Assembly: GCF_014904705.1 (NCBI RefSeq)
Contig: NZ_JACZCQ010000001.1
Location: 434,001-498,000 of the forward strand
Source of the DNA: Nisaea sediminum
GTDB taxonomy: Bacteria; Pseudomonadota; Alphaproteobacteria; Thalassobaculales; Thalassobaculaceae
Length of the DNA: 64,000 nt
Direction: 5' to 3'
The position numbers and the translations under genes are program-made. This document shows positions 24,792 through 33,256 of this stretch, one piece after another. Positions within the stretch are counted from its first letter, which is position 1, and every line of letters starts with the position of its first letter. Under the pieces are notes generated by a model. That model did no database searches. It saw nothing but the letters and a program-made list of their open reading frames with translations, and had not been told where the DNA came from.

Positions 24792-25427
24792 ATGGTCCGA
24801 AGCGACGACAAGGCACGTGGAACGAGCCAACTCGGCAGCCTGCCGCTGTTTCTGAGCCTCTTTCTGTTGCTGCTCGCGTTCTTCATATTCCTCAATTCGA
24901 TCTCCACCAGAGTCTCCGGTAAGAGCGACGGCGTGCTCGACAGCGTACGCGCCAGTTTCGCGTCCGTACTGAAGGGCGGGACCGGGACCGGCGTCTTCGA
25001 GGGCGAGCCCGGACAGAACGCGGATGCGGGCCTGAAAGACGAGGTGTTCGATGCTTTCAGCCCGCTGCTGAGCGTTACCTGGCTGACCGAGGAGAGAAGC
25101 GGCAATCCGGTCTATATCGATTTCGAGACGCGCAAGCTTTTCGAGGGGCAAGGGGTCGACCCCAGCCACGATTTCCGGAAGTTCGCCACGCGGATCGCGC
25201 CAATTCTGGCACGGGAAGTCGGTCGGAGCGCGGCCGAGGTCCGGTTCTGGTTTTCCTATCCGACGGCAAATGCCGAACGTGAGCTCGCACAGCTTCGTGC
25301 GGCGCGGTTGGCGGAGATCCTGATCGGGATGGGAGCGCCGCGGTCCGGAATTTCGATCGGATTTCGCGAAGTGCCGCGCGGCACCATGCGGATCGCCGTC
25401 GATCTCGGCACCGCGGGGCGGCGTTAG
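24792..25427 (+). CDS. MotB-like membrane protein without the proton-binding Asp
   Basis: Protein of 211 residues with one N-terminal membrane segment (LPLFLSLFLLLLAFFIFLNSIS) that lines up with that of the next gene through the shared LLLAFF. The Asp of MotB (FVDLVSLLLAFF in the neighbour) is Ser here. The periplasmic part lacks a clear OmpA-type peptidoglycan motif; a stretch ERELAQLRAARLAEILIGMG recalls the OmpA helix. ATG 24792 is 3 nt after cheZ with no good ribosome binding site, so translation is probably coupled. It may be a partner or modulator of the stator; that is inference. Confidence 0.75.
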   Translation: MVRSDDKARGTSQLGSLPLFLSLFLLLLAFFIFLNSISTRVSGKSDGVLDSVRASFASVLKGGTGTGVFEGEPGQNADAGLKDEVFDAFSPLLSVTWLTEERSGNPVYIDFETRKLFEGQGVDPSHDFRKFATRIAPILAREVGRSAAEVRFWFSYPTANAERELAQLRAARLAEILIGMGAPRSGISIGFREVPRGTMRIAVDLGTAGRR

Positions 25428-25429
25428 TT

Positions 25430-26152
25430 ATGGGCGGGGCAACCGCACGCAGGAACGGCCGCAGGCACAGGGACGGTGTCAGCTGGATGGTGACATTCGT
25501 CGATCTCGTCTCGCTGCTGCTTGCCTTCTTCGTTCTCATGTTCTCGATGACGACTCCCGATGCGCCGCAATGGGAATCCTTCACGGCCTCGCTGCGATCC
25601 GCTTTCTCGAGCGAGAACCCGACACGGGCGCGGCAGTCCCTCTTGCCGGAGACGATCAAGTCGGAGGATCCGGGATTGGGGTTCGATCTCGGATACCTCC
25701 AGAAACTGCTGCGGGCCGAGCTTGCGCGTGACGCGTTGCTCCGGGATGCGAAGGTGGCGGCGAAAGGGGGGCGGCTCGTGGTCTCTATGGCCAGCGATGT
25801 GTTCTTCCGTCCAGGTTCCGCTGCGTTGCTGCCGTCGGGGGACGGCGCGATGTTCAATCTCGCGGTCGCGCTCTCGCAGCTCGATAATCGCATCGACATT
25901 GTCGGTCACACCGATCCGCGTCCGTTCGTTTCTCCTACGGCGGCGTTCACGTCGAACTGGGATCTGTCGCTCGCGCGGGCATTTTCGGTCGCGGAGGCGT
26001 TGCGGAAATACGGCTACGACAAACCGGTAGAGGTTCGGGGTGCCGCAGATGGAAAGTTTGGCGATATCGATCCGTCTCTGGGTCAGGAGGAGCGGTACCG
26101 GCAGGCACGGCGCGTAGACCTGGTGATCTACAAGGAGCGGGACCGGAGATGA
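25430..26152 (+). CDS. MotB-type stator protein with OmpA-like domain
   Basis: Protein of 240 residues. Basic N-terminus, then a membrane segment WMVTFVDLVSLLLAFFVLMFSM with the Asp expected for proton conduction. The C-terminal OmpA-like domain includes DVFFRPGSAALLPSGD, IDIVGHTDPRP, WDLSLARAFSVAEALRKYGY and ERYRQARRVDLVIY. MotB anchors the stator to peptidoglycan. No motA lies in the window, so the true ion-channel partner is unknown; I do not use the symbol. It starts directly after the preceding MotB-like gene and its stop overlaps the next start. Confidence 0.85.
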   Translation: MGGATARRNGRRHRDGVSWMVTFVDLVSLLLAFFVLMFSMTTPDAPQWESFTASLRSAFSSENPTRARQSLLPETIKSEDPGLGFDLGYLQKLLRAELARDALLRDAKVAAKGGRLVVSMASDVFFRPGSAALLPSGDGAMFNLAVALSQLDNRIDIVGHTDPRPFVSPTAAFTSNWDLSLARAFSVAEALRKYGYDKPVEVRGAADGKFGDIDPSLGQEERYRQARRVDLVIYKERDRR

Positions 26153-29100
26153 TGGCTTCCCGCAGAATTCCTGTCTCTGGTGCGCCTCGGATGTTTCGCG
26201 CGCTTGCCCTGTTTCTTGCCCTCATGTGCATGTCGATCGCGTTCGGGGCCGAGGCGGAGGCCCAGCAAGTCGCGGTGTCGGGAACCAGTCAGAACGGCGT
26301 CGACAGCATCCGCTTCGACTGGCCGGCCCGGGTTGGCTATTCCGCTCAGAAATTCGGTACCACCCTCGCTGTCAGCTTCGACCGCACAGTATCGGCAGAT
26401 TTTGGGCCTGTTGCGGGCGGTGTCGGCAATTATGTCAGTGCCGTCAGCCTCGATTCCGACAATCGGACGGTCCTGGTGGATCTGTCCGGAAATCCCCGGT
26501 TCCGTTCTCGCCGGGACGGAAATTCGGTGATCCTCGATTTCTATGATCGTGACGCGCCGGCGCCGCCTGCTGTGGCTCCGGCTGCTGCTCCGGCTGCCGT
26601 GCCCGCACAGCCGGCGCCACCGCCTGCCGCGGCCCCGTCCGCTGCGGCTCCCGAGCGCGCCGCACCGCCGCCACCCCCGCCGCGAGGTCCCAACCAGCCG
26701 CTTCTCAATGTCCGCACAGGCGCACACGATCGCTATTTCCGCTTCGTCTTCGACTGGACGGCCGACACGCCCTATACGGTTTCCGAACAGCCTGACCGGG
26801 CGGTCCTGACATTTTCCCGTCCGGCCTGGATAGATGACGCCGAGCTGCGTGCGCGGTTGCCCGAGCGCTTCAAGAACTTCTCCTCGGATCCCGGCGCGAC
26901 TGCGATCGCGGTGACGATACCGCTGCAGGCGCGTGACGGCGTCCGCCACTTCACGACCGGAACCCGGGTCGTGCTGGATGTCGTTGCCGGCGCAGAACCC
27001 AGCCGGACAGGCCTCGGCGCTCCGTCCGACGTCCCGGTGCCGAAAGCGGCCCCGACCGCGCCCGTCACCGCCGAGGTTCCGCCGGCACAGGCGACCGATA
27101 CGGCACAGAAGGTCGCACAGCAGTTTGGCCTTCAGACTCTTCCGTCGCCGCGCGCACCGGAACCCGCCGCGGCGCCGGCGTCTCCAGCTCCTGCTGCCGC
27201 GAATACGGAGCCCACGACGGTCGAAGGGAACGGCGCCGCGCCGGGCGTCACGGGACCGGCACCGGCATTCTCTACTCTGGAGCCGGCGAAGATCGAACGG
27301 GAGTCGGACGCCTTCGGAACGGCGACGCGGCTCCAGGACGTTGACCTCAAAGCTTTGATGAAAGACGGCGAATCGCTCGTACGAAGCCTCAGCGCGGGAG
27401 ATGCCGCGACGATCAGCGGGCCCGTCATTCCCGTCACCGCCAGTCTCGACAACAGCATTGTTTCCGTGCGGTTCGAGTGGACCCAGCCGGTGGCCGCAGC
27501 GGTCTTTTCCCGGGCGGGCTATGTTTGGGTGGTGTTCGGCGCGCAGGCCCAGTTCGACATGACGGCGCTTGAGAAAGCCGACTTCCAGCTGCTCGGCGCC
27601 AAGGCGCAGGTTCCCGTGAACGGCGGATCGGCGGTCCGGTTCCCGACGGTCGAAGGGGTCAACCCGCGAGTCTGGCGCGACAATGCCGTCTGGATTGTCG
27701 ATTTCCGGCCGCAGAACAGCCGGCCGGATGTTCCGCTACGGGTCGACACCCAGCTTGTCAGTGCGCAGGGACCGCGAGTCTTTGTGCATCTGGAGGATCA
27801 CAGCCCGACGGTGATCATGCGGGATCCGGAAATCGGCGATCAATTGTTCGTGGTGCCGGTCGCCTCGCTCAGCCGCGGCGTCGACGGGCTTCGTCAATTC
27901 GCCGAGTTCAATCTCCTGAACACGGCGCAGGGCCTTGTCGTCCAGCCTTTTGCCGACGATATCACGATCCGCTCTCTGCCCGACGGGGTGGCGATCACCA
28001 AGACGGGCGGTCTGACCATTTCGCGCGCGGTGCAGCAGTCGACGGACGATCAGGTGGCACAGCGCATCGACGGTCTGCCGCCGGGACTTCCGCCGGGCCG
28101 GATATTCGACTTCAGCAACTGGCGCAAGGGAGATATCGACAGGTTCCTCGAGAACAAACAGGAGATTCAGCGCCGGATCTCCGAGGCGACCAGCATCGCG
28201 CGGAGCGGCCCGCGCCTTGAACTGGCGCATTTCTACTTCGCCCACGGCCTTGCCGCCGAGGCCATGGGACTGCTCAGGACGATCGAGGTGGAGGACGAGG
28301 ATCTCGCCCGGCGGCCGGACGTGAAAGCCTTACGAGGCGCGGCCCAGTTCATGCTCGGCCGGTTCAAGGAGGCGGAGGAGGATCTGGGCGAGCGCAGTCT
28401 CAACGGACTGTCTGAAGCCGAGCTCTGGCGCGGTGCGGTCAAGGCGTCGCAGGGACGCTGGCCGGAAGCGGTCGAGCATTTCTCGCGCGCCGGCGAGATT
28501 CCCGGAGGCTATCCCCGGAACATGGCGACGCAGATGGCGCTTCTGGCCGCGGAAGCGGCGATCCGCGCGGGTGATTTCCGTGGCGCCGGCGCCTTCATCG
28601 ACGTGGTCGCCGACGGCCAGCCGACGCCGGGCGAGCAGGCCCGCCTGAACTACCTGCGCGGCAGGGTTCTCTACGCGTCCGGAGATACGGACACGGCGCT
28701 CGATTTCTGGCGCAGCCTGTCGCAGGACCTGGATCGCTGGGCCCGCGTCCGTTCCGAACGCGCGCTGATCGAACACGGGCTGCGGAACGGCACGCTCAGC
28801 CGCACCGATGCGATCGCCGGGCTCGAAAGCCTCAGATACACCTGGCGCGGGGATCAGGTGGAGTTCGACCTCCTGCGTGAGCTCGGCCGGCTCTATCTGG
28901 AGGAAGGCGAATATGTCGAAGGGCTGAGCGCGTTGCGCGAGGCGGTGACCTTCTTCCCGGAGAATCTCTATGCGGATCAGGTGGCGGAGGAGATGACCGA
29001 CGCCTTCGCGAAGATCTTCACCGAGGGCGAGTCGGACAAGATGACGCCGATCCAGGCGCTCTCTCTCTATGACCAGTTCCGCGAGCTGACCCCCGTCGGC

Positions 29101-29808
29101 GCGCGCGGCGACGAGATCATCCAGCGTCTGGCGGACCGGCTGGTGCAGGTCGATCTGCTCGACCGGGCCTCGATCCTTCTGGAACGGCAAGTGAAGTTCC
29201 GCCTGCAGGGCGAGGACAAGGCCCGGGTCGGTGCACGTCTGGCACTGATCCGGCTGCTGGACCGCCGGCCGGAAGAGGCGCTTGGCGCGCTCGACGAGAG
29301 TGTGGCGCCGGGGCTTGGCGCGGAACTCGCTCTCGAGCGCAAGCGTCTGCGCGCCCGAGGCGAGTTCGAGCTCGGCGATGCCGACGGCGCGCTCCGCCTG
29401 CTTTCGGGGGACGACAGCCGGGACGCGGATCTGCTGCGTGCCGACATCTTCTGGCGCACGCAGCGCTGGGCCCAGGCGGCCGAGGTCTTCGAACGACTCG
29501 CCGGCCGCTCCGGCCGCGACGGCCGCCGGATCGACGAGCAGGCCGCGAACCTAATCCTGAACTGGGCGGTGTCGCTCTCTCTCAGCAACAATCTCGATCA
29601 GCTGAGCCGAATCAGGCAGGTCTATACCCAGCAGATGGACAACACGCCGTTCCGCGAGGCCTTCCGGCTGATCACGAACAAGACCGAGGGTGAGCTGGAC
29701 GATTTCCGCACACTGGCGGACCGGTTCGGCGAAATCGGTCGTTTCCAGGCCTTCCTCAGTTCTTACCGCGATAGGCTGAAAGACAAGCCGCTGAGCGCGA
29801 CGAACTAG
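26149..29808 (+). CDS. Large periplasmic beta-repeat/TPR protein (1219 residues)
   Basis: A signal peptide (LALFLALMCMSIAFGAEAEAQ) is followed by two related beta-rich units of about 90 residues (VDSIRFDWPARVGYSAQKFG..; FRFVFDWTADTPYTVSEQPD..), a long Pro/Ala linker (about 290-400), a third such unit (VSVRFEWTQPVAAAVFSRAGYVWVVFG) and a C-terminal half of TPR-like helices (ELAHFYFAHGLAAEAMGLLRTIEVEDEDLARRPD onward). The units resemble AMIN-type domains that bind cell wall; this is by eye. ATG 26149 overlaps the stop of the MotB-type gene, so it is co-translated with the stator gene. Function unknown, probably linked to the motor at the wall. Confidence 0.85.
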   Translation: MMASRRIPVSGAPRMFRALALFLALMCMSIAFGAEAEAQQVAVSGTSQNGVDSIRFDWPARVGYSAQKFGTTLAVSFDRTVSADFGPVAGGVGNYVSAVSLDSDNRTVLVDLSGNPRFRSRRDGNSVILDFYDRDAPAPPAVAPAAAPAAVPAQPAPPPAAAPSAAAPERAAPPPPPPRGPNQPLLNVRTGAHDRYFRFVFDWTADTPYTVSEQPDRAVLTFSRPAWIDDAELRARLPERFKNFSSDPGATAIAVTIPLQARDGVRHFTTGTRVVLDVVAGAEPSRTGLGAPSDVPVPKAAPTAPVTAEVPPAQATDTAQKVAQQFGLQTLPSPRAPEPAAAPASPAPAAANTEPTTVEGNGAAPGVTGPAPAFSTLEPAKIERESDAFGTATRLQDVDLKALMKDGESLVRSLSAGDAATISGPVIPVTASLDNSIVSVRFEWTQPVAAAVFSRAGYVWVVFGAQAQFDMTALEKADFQLLGAKAQVPVNGGSAVRFPTVEGVNPRVWRDNAVWIVDFRPQNSRPDVPLRVDTQLVSAQGPRVFVHLEDHSPTVIMRDPEIGDQLFVVPVASLSRGVDGLRQFAEFNLLNTAQGLVVQPFADDITIRSLPDGVAITKTGGLTISRAVQQSTDDQVAQRIDGLPPGLPPGRIFDFSNWRKGDIDRFLENKQEIQRRISEATSIARSGPRLELAHFYFAHGLAAEAMGLLRTIEVEDEDLARRPDVKALRGAAQFMLGRFKEAEEDLGERSLNGLSEAELWRGAVKASQGRWPEAVEHFSRAGEIPGGYPRNMATQMALLAAEAAIRAGDFRGAGAFIDVVADGQPTPGEQARLNYLRGRVLYASGDTDTALDFWRSLSQDLDRWARVRSERALIEHGLRNGTLSRTDAIAGLESLRYTWRGDQVEFDLLRELGRLYLEEGEYVEGLSALREAVTFFPENLYADQVAEEMTDAFAKIFTEGESDKMTPIQALSLYDQFRELTPVGARGDEIIQRLADRLVQVDLLDRASILLERQVKFRLQGEDKARVGARLALIRLLDRRPEEALGALDESVAPGLGAELALERKRLRARGEFELGDADGALRLLSGDDSRDADLLRADIFWRTQRWAQAAEVFERLAGRSGRDGRRIDEQAANLILNWAVSLSLSNNLDQLSRIRQVYTQQMDNTPFREAFRLITNKTEGELDDFRTLADRFGEIGRFQAFLSSYRDRLKDKPLSATN

Positions 29809-29829
29809 GCGAACCGGTCGAGCGGTCGT

Positions 29830-30606
29830 CTATCCCCCTCCGAAACTTCGCACCATGCTGCCGGCGATCAGATACCAGCCGTCGACCAGCACGAAGAAGA
29901 TAAGTTTGAAGGGCAGGGAAACGATCACCGGCGGCACCATCATCATGCCCATGGACATCAGGATCGAGGCCACGACCATGTCGATGATCACGAACGGCAG
30001 ATAGATCAGGAAGCCGATCTCGAAGGCGCGCCGGAGCTCGCTGATCATGAAGGCCGGTACCAGAACCTTGAGAGGCGCATTGGCGCCGGTCTCAGCCGGC
30101 CCGACCCGCCCGATATCCTCGAACAGCTGCAGGTCCTTGTCGCGTACCTGGGCAAGCATGAAGGTGCGGAACGGCGCGACCGCCCTCTCGAACGCCTCGA
30201 ATTCGTCGATCCGTTCGGCGATCAGGGGGGCAACGCCGTCTTCCCAGGCCTGTTCGAGCGTCGGTGCCATGATGAATCCGGTGAGGAACAGCGCGAGGCT
30301 GACAATCACCAGGTTCGGCGGCGATTGCTGGGTTCCGAGCGCGGTCCGCAGCAGCGAGAAGACGATCACCAGACGGGTGAAGGACGTCACCGTGACGAGG
30401 ATGCCCGGGGCGAGCGAGAGCAGCGTGATCGCGGCGACAAGCTGGATCAGGCGCGCCGTGGTTGAGCCGCCGGGCTCTCCGATATCGAGCGTCAGGGTCT
30501 GGGCGACCGTCTCCGGTGCAAAAGCGGTCAACGAAAGCACAGAGACGAGCAGGGCGCCGAGAATTATCCGCAGGGAACGGCGCCGGAGCAGGGGCACGGC
30601 ACTCAT
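29830..30606 (-). CDS. fliP: Flagellar export gate protein FliP
   Basis: Export-gate subunit of 258 residues. A cleavable signal peptide (LRIILGALLVSVLSLTAFAPETVAQ) is followed by the FliP core: LLSLAPGILVTVTSFTRLVIVFSLLRTALGTQQSPPN, LVPAFMISELRRAFEIGFLIYLPFVIIDMVVASILMSMGMMMVPP and FKLIFFVLVDGWYLIAGSMV. ATG 30606 overlaps the fliO stop. It converges on the 1219-residue gene. Confidence 0.98.
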   Translation of the reverse strand: MSAVPLLRRRSLRIILGALLVSVLSLTAFAPETVAQTLTLDIGEPGGSTTARLIQLVAAITLLSLAPGILVTVTSFTRLVIVFSLLRTALGTQQSPPNLVIVSLALFLTGFIMAPTLEQAWEDGVAPLIAERIDEFEAFERAVAPFRTFMLAQVRDKDLQLFEDIGRVGPAETGANAPLKVLVPAFMISELRRAFEIGFLIYLPFVIIDMVVASILMSMGMMMVPPVIVSLPFKLIFFVLVDGWYLIAGSMVRSFGGG

Positions 30607-30941
30607 AAGCTCTTATCCGTATCTGTGGTCGTGACCGGAACTGTAGCGCCCCTCAGGGCGGCGGCGAAGCTGTCCGGATCCGGAGATATCCCGCTTTCGA
30701 TCAGCAGGTCGTTGTTCGGGCCGAGCAGCAGAAGGTGCTCGCGGTCGTCGCGGCGCACCAGCACCAGGCGCCTGCGCGTGTCGAGGGAGAACTGTCCGGT
30801 CAAGGACAGGCGCCCGGCGGTGTGCGCGCGCACGATTCCGAAGCGCCCGGCATACCGCCTGGCAATCCAGTAAACCGCGCCGATCAAGCCGATGGTAAAG
30901 GCGAAGGCGAGGAAAAACCTGAGATAGACCTCGAAACCCAT
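30603..30941 (-). CDS. fliO: Flagellar export gate assembly protein FliO
   Basis: Protein of 112 residues with one membrane segment (VYLRFFLAFAFTIGLIGAVYWIARRY) and a small cytoplasmic beta domain (LSLTGQFSLDTRRRLVLVRRDDREHLLLLGPNNDLLIESGI), as expected for FliO, which helps FliP assemble. It overlaps fliP by 4 nt. Confidence 0.9.
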   Translation of the reverse strand: MGFEVYLRFFLAFAFTIGLIGAVYWIARRYAGRFGIVRAHTAGRLSLTGQFSLDTRRRLVLVRRDDREHLLLLGPNNDLLIESGISPDPDSFAAALRGATVPVTTTDTDKSL

Positions 30942-31057
30942 GGCGGAAGCATTTCATAAGGCGTCGCGGATGGGAACAGACAAGCGGCCGGGTGTCCAGA
31001 CGGATGGAGTACGGTCCGCTCAGATGCCGGAAACCGGGGCTTCCGGCCGGATCGTGT

Positions 31058-31393
31058 TCAGCTTCCGCGCTTGCGCCCCGCGCCATACGCGGCGGCGGCC
31101 TGGCGCCGCTTGGCAGCGGAATCGGCACCGGGAGGTTGTTCGGCGGCGGCTTTCTCCGAGATCGCTTCCGACAACAGTTCCAGGAGGCCGATGACATGTT
31201 TCATGTCGGGGGCCAGGGCGTGTGCCTCCTTTGCGGGAAGAGAGGGAATCGCGGCACAGATCCGCGCGACATCGGTTTCGAGACCGGTCAGAGCGCCGGA
31301 GACTGCGCTCGCGGGGTCCTGCAGCGTCGCTTCGAGCCGGGCTCTGACAGATGCCAGCCGCTCTGCGATCTCGTTTCCGTTCTCGGTACTCAT
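31058..31393 (-). CDS. Unknown helical protein in the fliO-fliP operon
   Basis: Protein of 111 residues, MSTENGNEIAERLASVRARLEATL onward, all-helical and charged, with no membrane segment or signal peptide and a basic Ala/Gly/Arg C-terminus. ATG 31393 overlaps the stop of the FlhB C-domain gene and has GGGGAGAC upstream, so it is clearly translated as part of the operon. I do not recognise a family. Position between an export-apparatus paralogue and fliO suggests a role in export or its assembly; that is inference only. Confidence 0.75.
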   Translation of the reverse strand: MSTENGNEIAERLASVRARLEATLQDPASAVSGALTGLETDVARICAAIPSLPAKEAHALAPDMKHVIGLLELLSEAISEKAAAEQPPGADSAAKRRQAAAAYGAGRKRGS

Positions 31394-31797
31394 GATGTCT
31401 CCCCGGACCTCAGCCGGTCGTTTGCACGGTACACATAGGTCAGGATCTCGGCGACGGCGGCGAAAGCCTCGACCGGAATTTCGCAATCCACCTCGACGGC
31501 CGCAAGGATCTGAGCGAGGTCCGGATCCTTTCGCACCTTCACGTCATTGTCGAATGCGAGGCGCAGGATCTTCTCCGCGAGCTCACCATAGCCCTTGGCA
31601 ATGACCCGCGGCGCCTCCTCCGTTCCGGAATCGTGATCGAGCGCGATCGCCACCTGACGGTCCTTCATGGCATCGGCGGCGCGGCGTGCATTGGCGGCAC
31701 GCCGATCCATAGCCGCGCGCTGGCGCTCGCGGCTATCGTCGTCCGTCGCGCTGCCGGCGGTGCCTGCGATGTTTCGAACCCGTTCCGTCATGGCCAT
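31390..31797 (-). CDS. Stand-alone FlhB C-terminal domain protein
   Basis: Protein of about 135 residues. The last 75 (APRVIAKGYGELAEKILRLAFDNDVKVRKDPDLAQILAAVEVDCEIPVEAFAAVAEILTYVYRAN) align well with the end of the full FlhB encoded at 34364 ([42 protein letters not shown]). The membrane domain and the NPTH self-cleavage site are missing. Such FhlB/FlhX proteins are known in other bacteria, where they can partly replace the cleaved FlhB C-domain. The start is uncertain (ATG 31797 or 31791). First gene of the fliO-fliP operon; divergent from flgB. Confidence 0.85.
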   Translation of the reverse strand: MAMTERVRNIAGTAGSATDDDSRERQRAAMDRRAANARRAADAMKDRQVAIALDHDSGTEEAPRVIAKGYGELAEKILRLAFDNDVKVRKDPDLAQILAAVEVDCEIPVEAFAAVAEILTYVYRANDRLRSGETS

Positions 31798-31837
31798 GAG
31801 TATATGCGAGGCCTTGCCCAACCCAAACCGGACAATC

Positions 31838-31854
31838 TTGGCACGGTGTTTGCT
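31838..31854 (+). promoter_or_regulatory. Sigma-54 promoter of flgB-flgC-fliE-fliQ-fliR-flhB
   Basis: CTTGGCACGGTGTTTGCTT with GG 31840-31841 and GC 31852-31853, the best match in the window. The leader to ATG 31916 is about 50 nt. Confidence 0.92.
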
Positions 31855-31915
31855 TTAATCACGGCAGGTACCCCGATGGGGCACTGGAACAAGGTTCTCG
31901 AAAGAGAGGTTCGTT

Positions 31916-32326
31916 ATGGCGATCGATAATTCAAACCTGCTGAGAATGGCGCACCAGAAGATGAACTGGCTCTCCGAGCGCCAGTCTGTTCTGTCGCAGA
32001 ACATCGCCAATGCGGATTCTCCGAGCTACCGGGCGCAGGATCTGACGCCGCTCGATTTCAAGCGCAACCTGCAGCAGGTGACGAAACTTCCGGTCGCCAA
32101 GACGGAAGGCAACCATATCAGCGGCGTTCTCCCGAAATCCGACTACCGGATCGACGAGAGGAGCCAGAAGGACGTCTATGAGGCGAGCCCGAACGGCAAC
32201 GGCGTGGTCCTGGAAGAGCAGATGATCGCCGTGCAGGACACCAAGCTTCAATATGACCTGGCGCTCAACCTCTACAACAAGCAGATCGGGATGTTCCGCA
32301 CTGCGCTCGGCAGCAACAACCGCTAA
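31916..32326 (+). CDS. flgB: Proximal rod protein FlgB
   Basis: Rod subunit of 136 residues. MAHQKMNWLSERQSVLSQNIANADSPSYRAQDLTPLDFKRNL is the family's N-terminal region and QMIAVQDTKLQYDLALNLYNKQIGMFRTALG the C-terminal helix. ATG 31916 follows GAGAGG. First gene of a rod and export-gate operon. Confidence 0.96.
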   Translation: MAIDNSNLLRMAHQKMNWLSERQSVLSQNIANADSPSYRAQDLTPLDFKRNLQQVTKLPVAKTEGNHISGVLPKSDYRIDERSQKDVYEASPNGNGVVLEEQMIAVQDTKLQYDLALNLYNKQIGMFRTALGSNNR

Positions 32327-32354
32327 GCGGGACGGCTAGGAAAGGACCTCTGTC

Positions 32355-32765
32355 ATGGATCTCAATTCCGCGATCAAGATTTCCGCATCCGGTATGCGGG
32401 CCCAGGGAACCCGGCTTCGGGTCATCTCGGAGAACGTGGCGAACGCCGACTCGCTCGGTTCGGTCAAGGGGCAGGATCCGTACCGGCGCAAGACCATCGT
32501 GTTCGAGAACTTCATGAACCGCGATGTGAACGCCGAAATGGTGCGGGTCGCCAAGATCGGCCGCGACGATTCGGACTTCGAGCTTGCCTATGAGCCGTTC
32601 CATCCGCTCGCCGACGAAGACGGCTATGTCCGCCGGCCGAACGTGAATTCGCTGATCGAGATGATGGACATGCGCGAGGCGCAGCGGACCTACGAGGCGA
32701 ACCTTTCGTCGATCGAGATGGCGCGCAGCATGCTGCAGCGTACGGTCGACCTGCTGCGGGCCTAG
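32355..32765 (+). CDS. flgC: Proximal rod protein FlgC
   Basis: Rod subunit of 136 residues: MDLNSAIKISASGMRAQGTRLRVISENVANADS, then YVRRPNVNSLIEMMDMREAQRTYEANLSSIEMARSMLQRTVDLL. Length and both ends are normal for FlgC. 28 nt after flgB. Confidence 0.97.
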   Translation: MDLNSAIKISASGMRAQGTRLRVISENVANADSLGSVKGQDPYRRKTIVFENFMNRDVNAEMVRVAKIGRDDSDFELAYEPFHPLADEDGYVRRPNVNSLIEMMDMREAQRTYEANLSSIEMARSMLQRTVDLLRA

Positions 32766-32841
32766 TCCGCGGCACGGCGTAACGCTGGCAAGGGGGCCGG
32801 TTTCCCTCTAGAATCGAACCGAACCCGATTGGAGAATCGCA

Positions 32842-33147
32842 ATGGTGGCCAATATCGGAAATGCGCTTGGAGCGGCCGGCATAGGCAAGGTTCCGGGAGC
32901 GGATGAGTCCAAGACCGCAAGCGTTGCGGGTCAGGATTTCGCCAGCTTCGTGAAAGGCGCCGCACATGATGCCCTCGGCACGATGCAGACGGGCGAACAG
33001 ATGTCGATGAAGGGAATCGCCGGCGAGGCGGACCTGACCGATGTGGTGCAGGCGGTGAACAGCGCCGATATCACGCTCCGCACCATCGTCACGCTCCGCG
33101 ACCGGATGGTGCAGGCCTACCAGGAAATCATCCGGATGCCGATCTGA
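32842..33147 (+). CDS. fliE: Hook-basal body complex protein FliE
   Basis: Protein of 101 residues that joins the MS ring to the rod. The C-terminal half is typical: DFASFVKGAAHDALGTMQTGEQMSMKGIAGEADLTDVVQAVNSADITLRTIVTLRDRMVQAYQEIIRMPI. ATG 32842 follows TTGGAGA. In the flgB operon. Confidence 0.95.
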   Translation: MVANIGNALGAAGIGKVPGADESKTASVAGQDFASFVKGAAHDALGTMQTGEQMSMKGIAGEADLTDVVQAVNSADITLRTIVTLRDRMVQAYQEIIRMPI

Positions 33148-33256
33148 CGGTCATCGCGTCGGGTTTTACCGGACCGTCGTTTGGCGGCATAATCTATTGG
33201 TCAATTCCTGCCCGGCAATAATTGCCGGGCTGCACCTGTTTTGCCGGGGGCCGCGC

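Noticed and set aside
31804-31823. Minus-strand sigma-54-like site TTGGGCAAGGCCTCGCA before the FlhB C-domain gene
   Set aside because: The spacing fits, but the -24 box is poor and the predicted start of transcription would lie at the start codon, leaving no room for a ribosome binding site.
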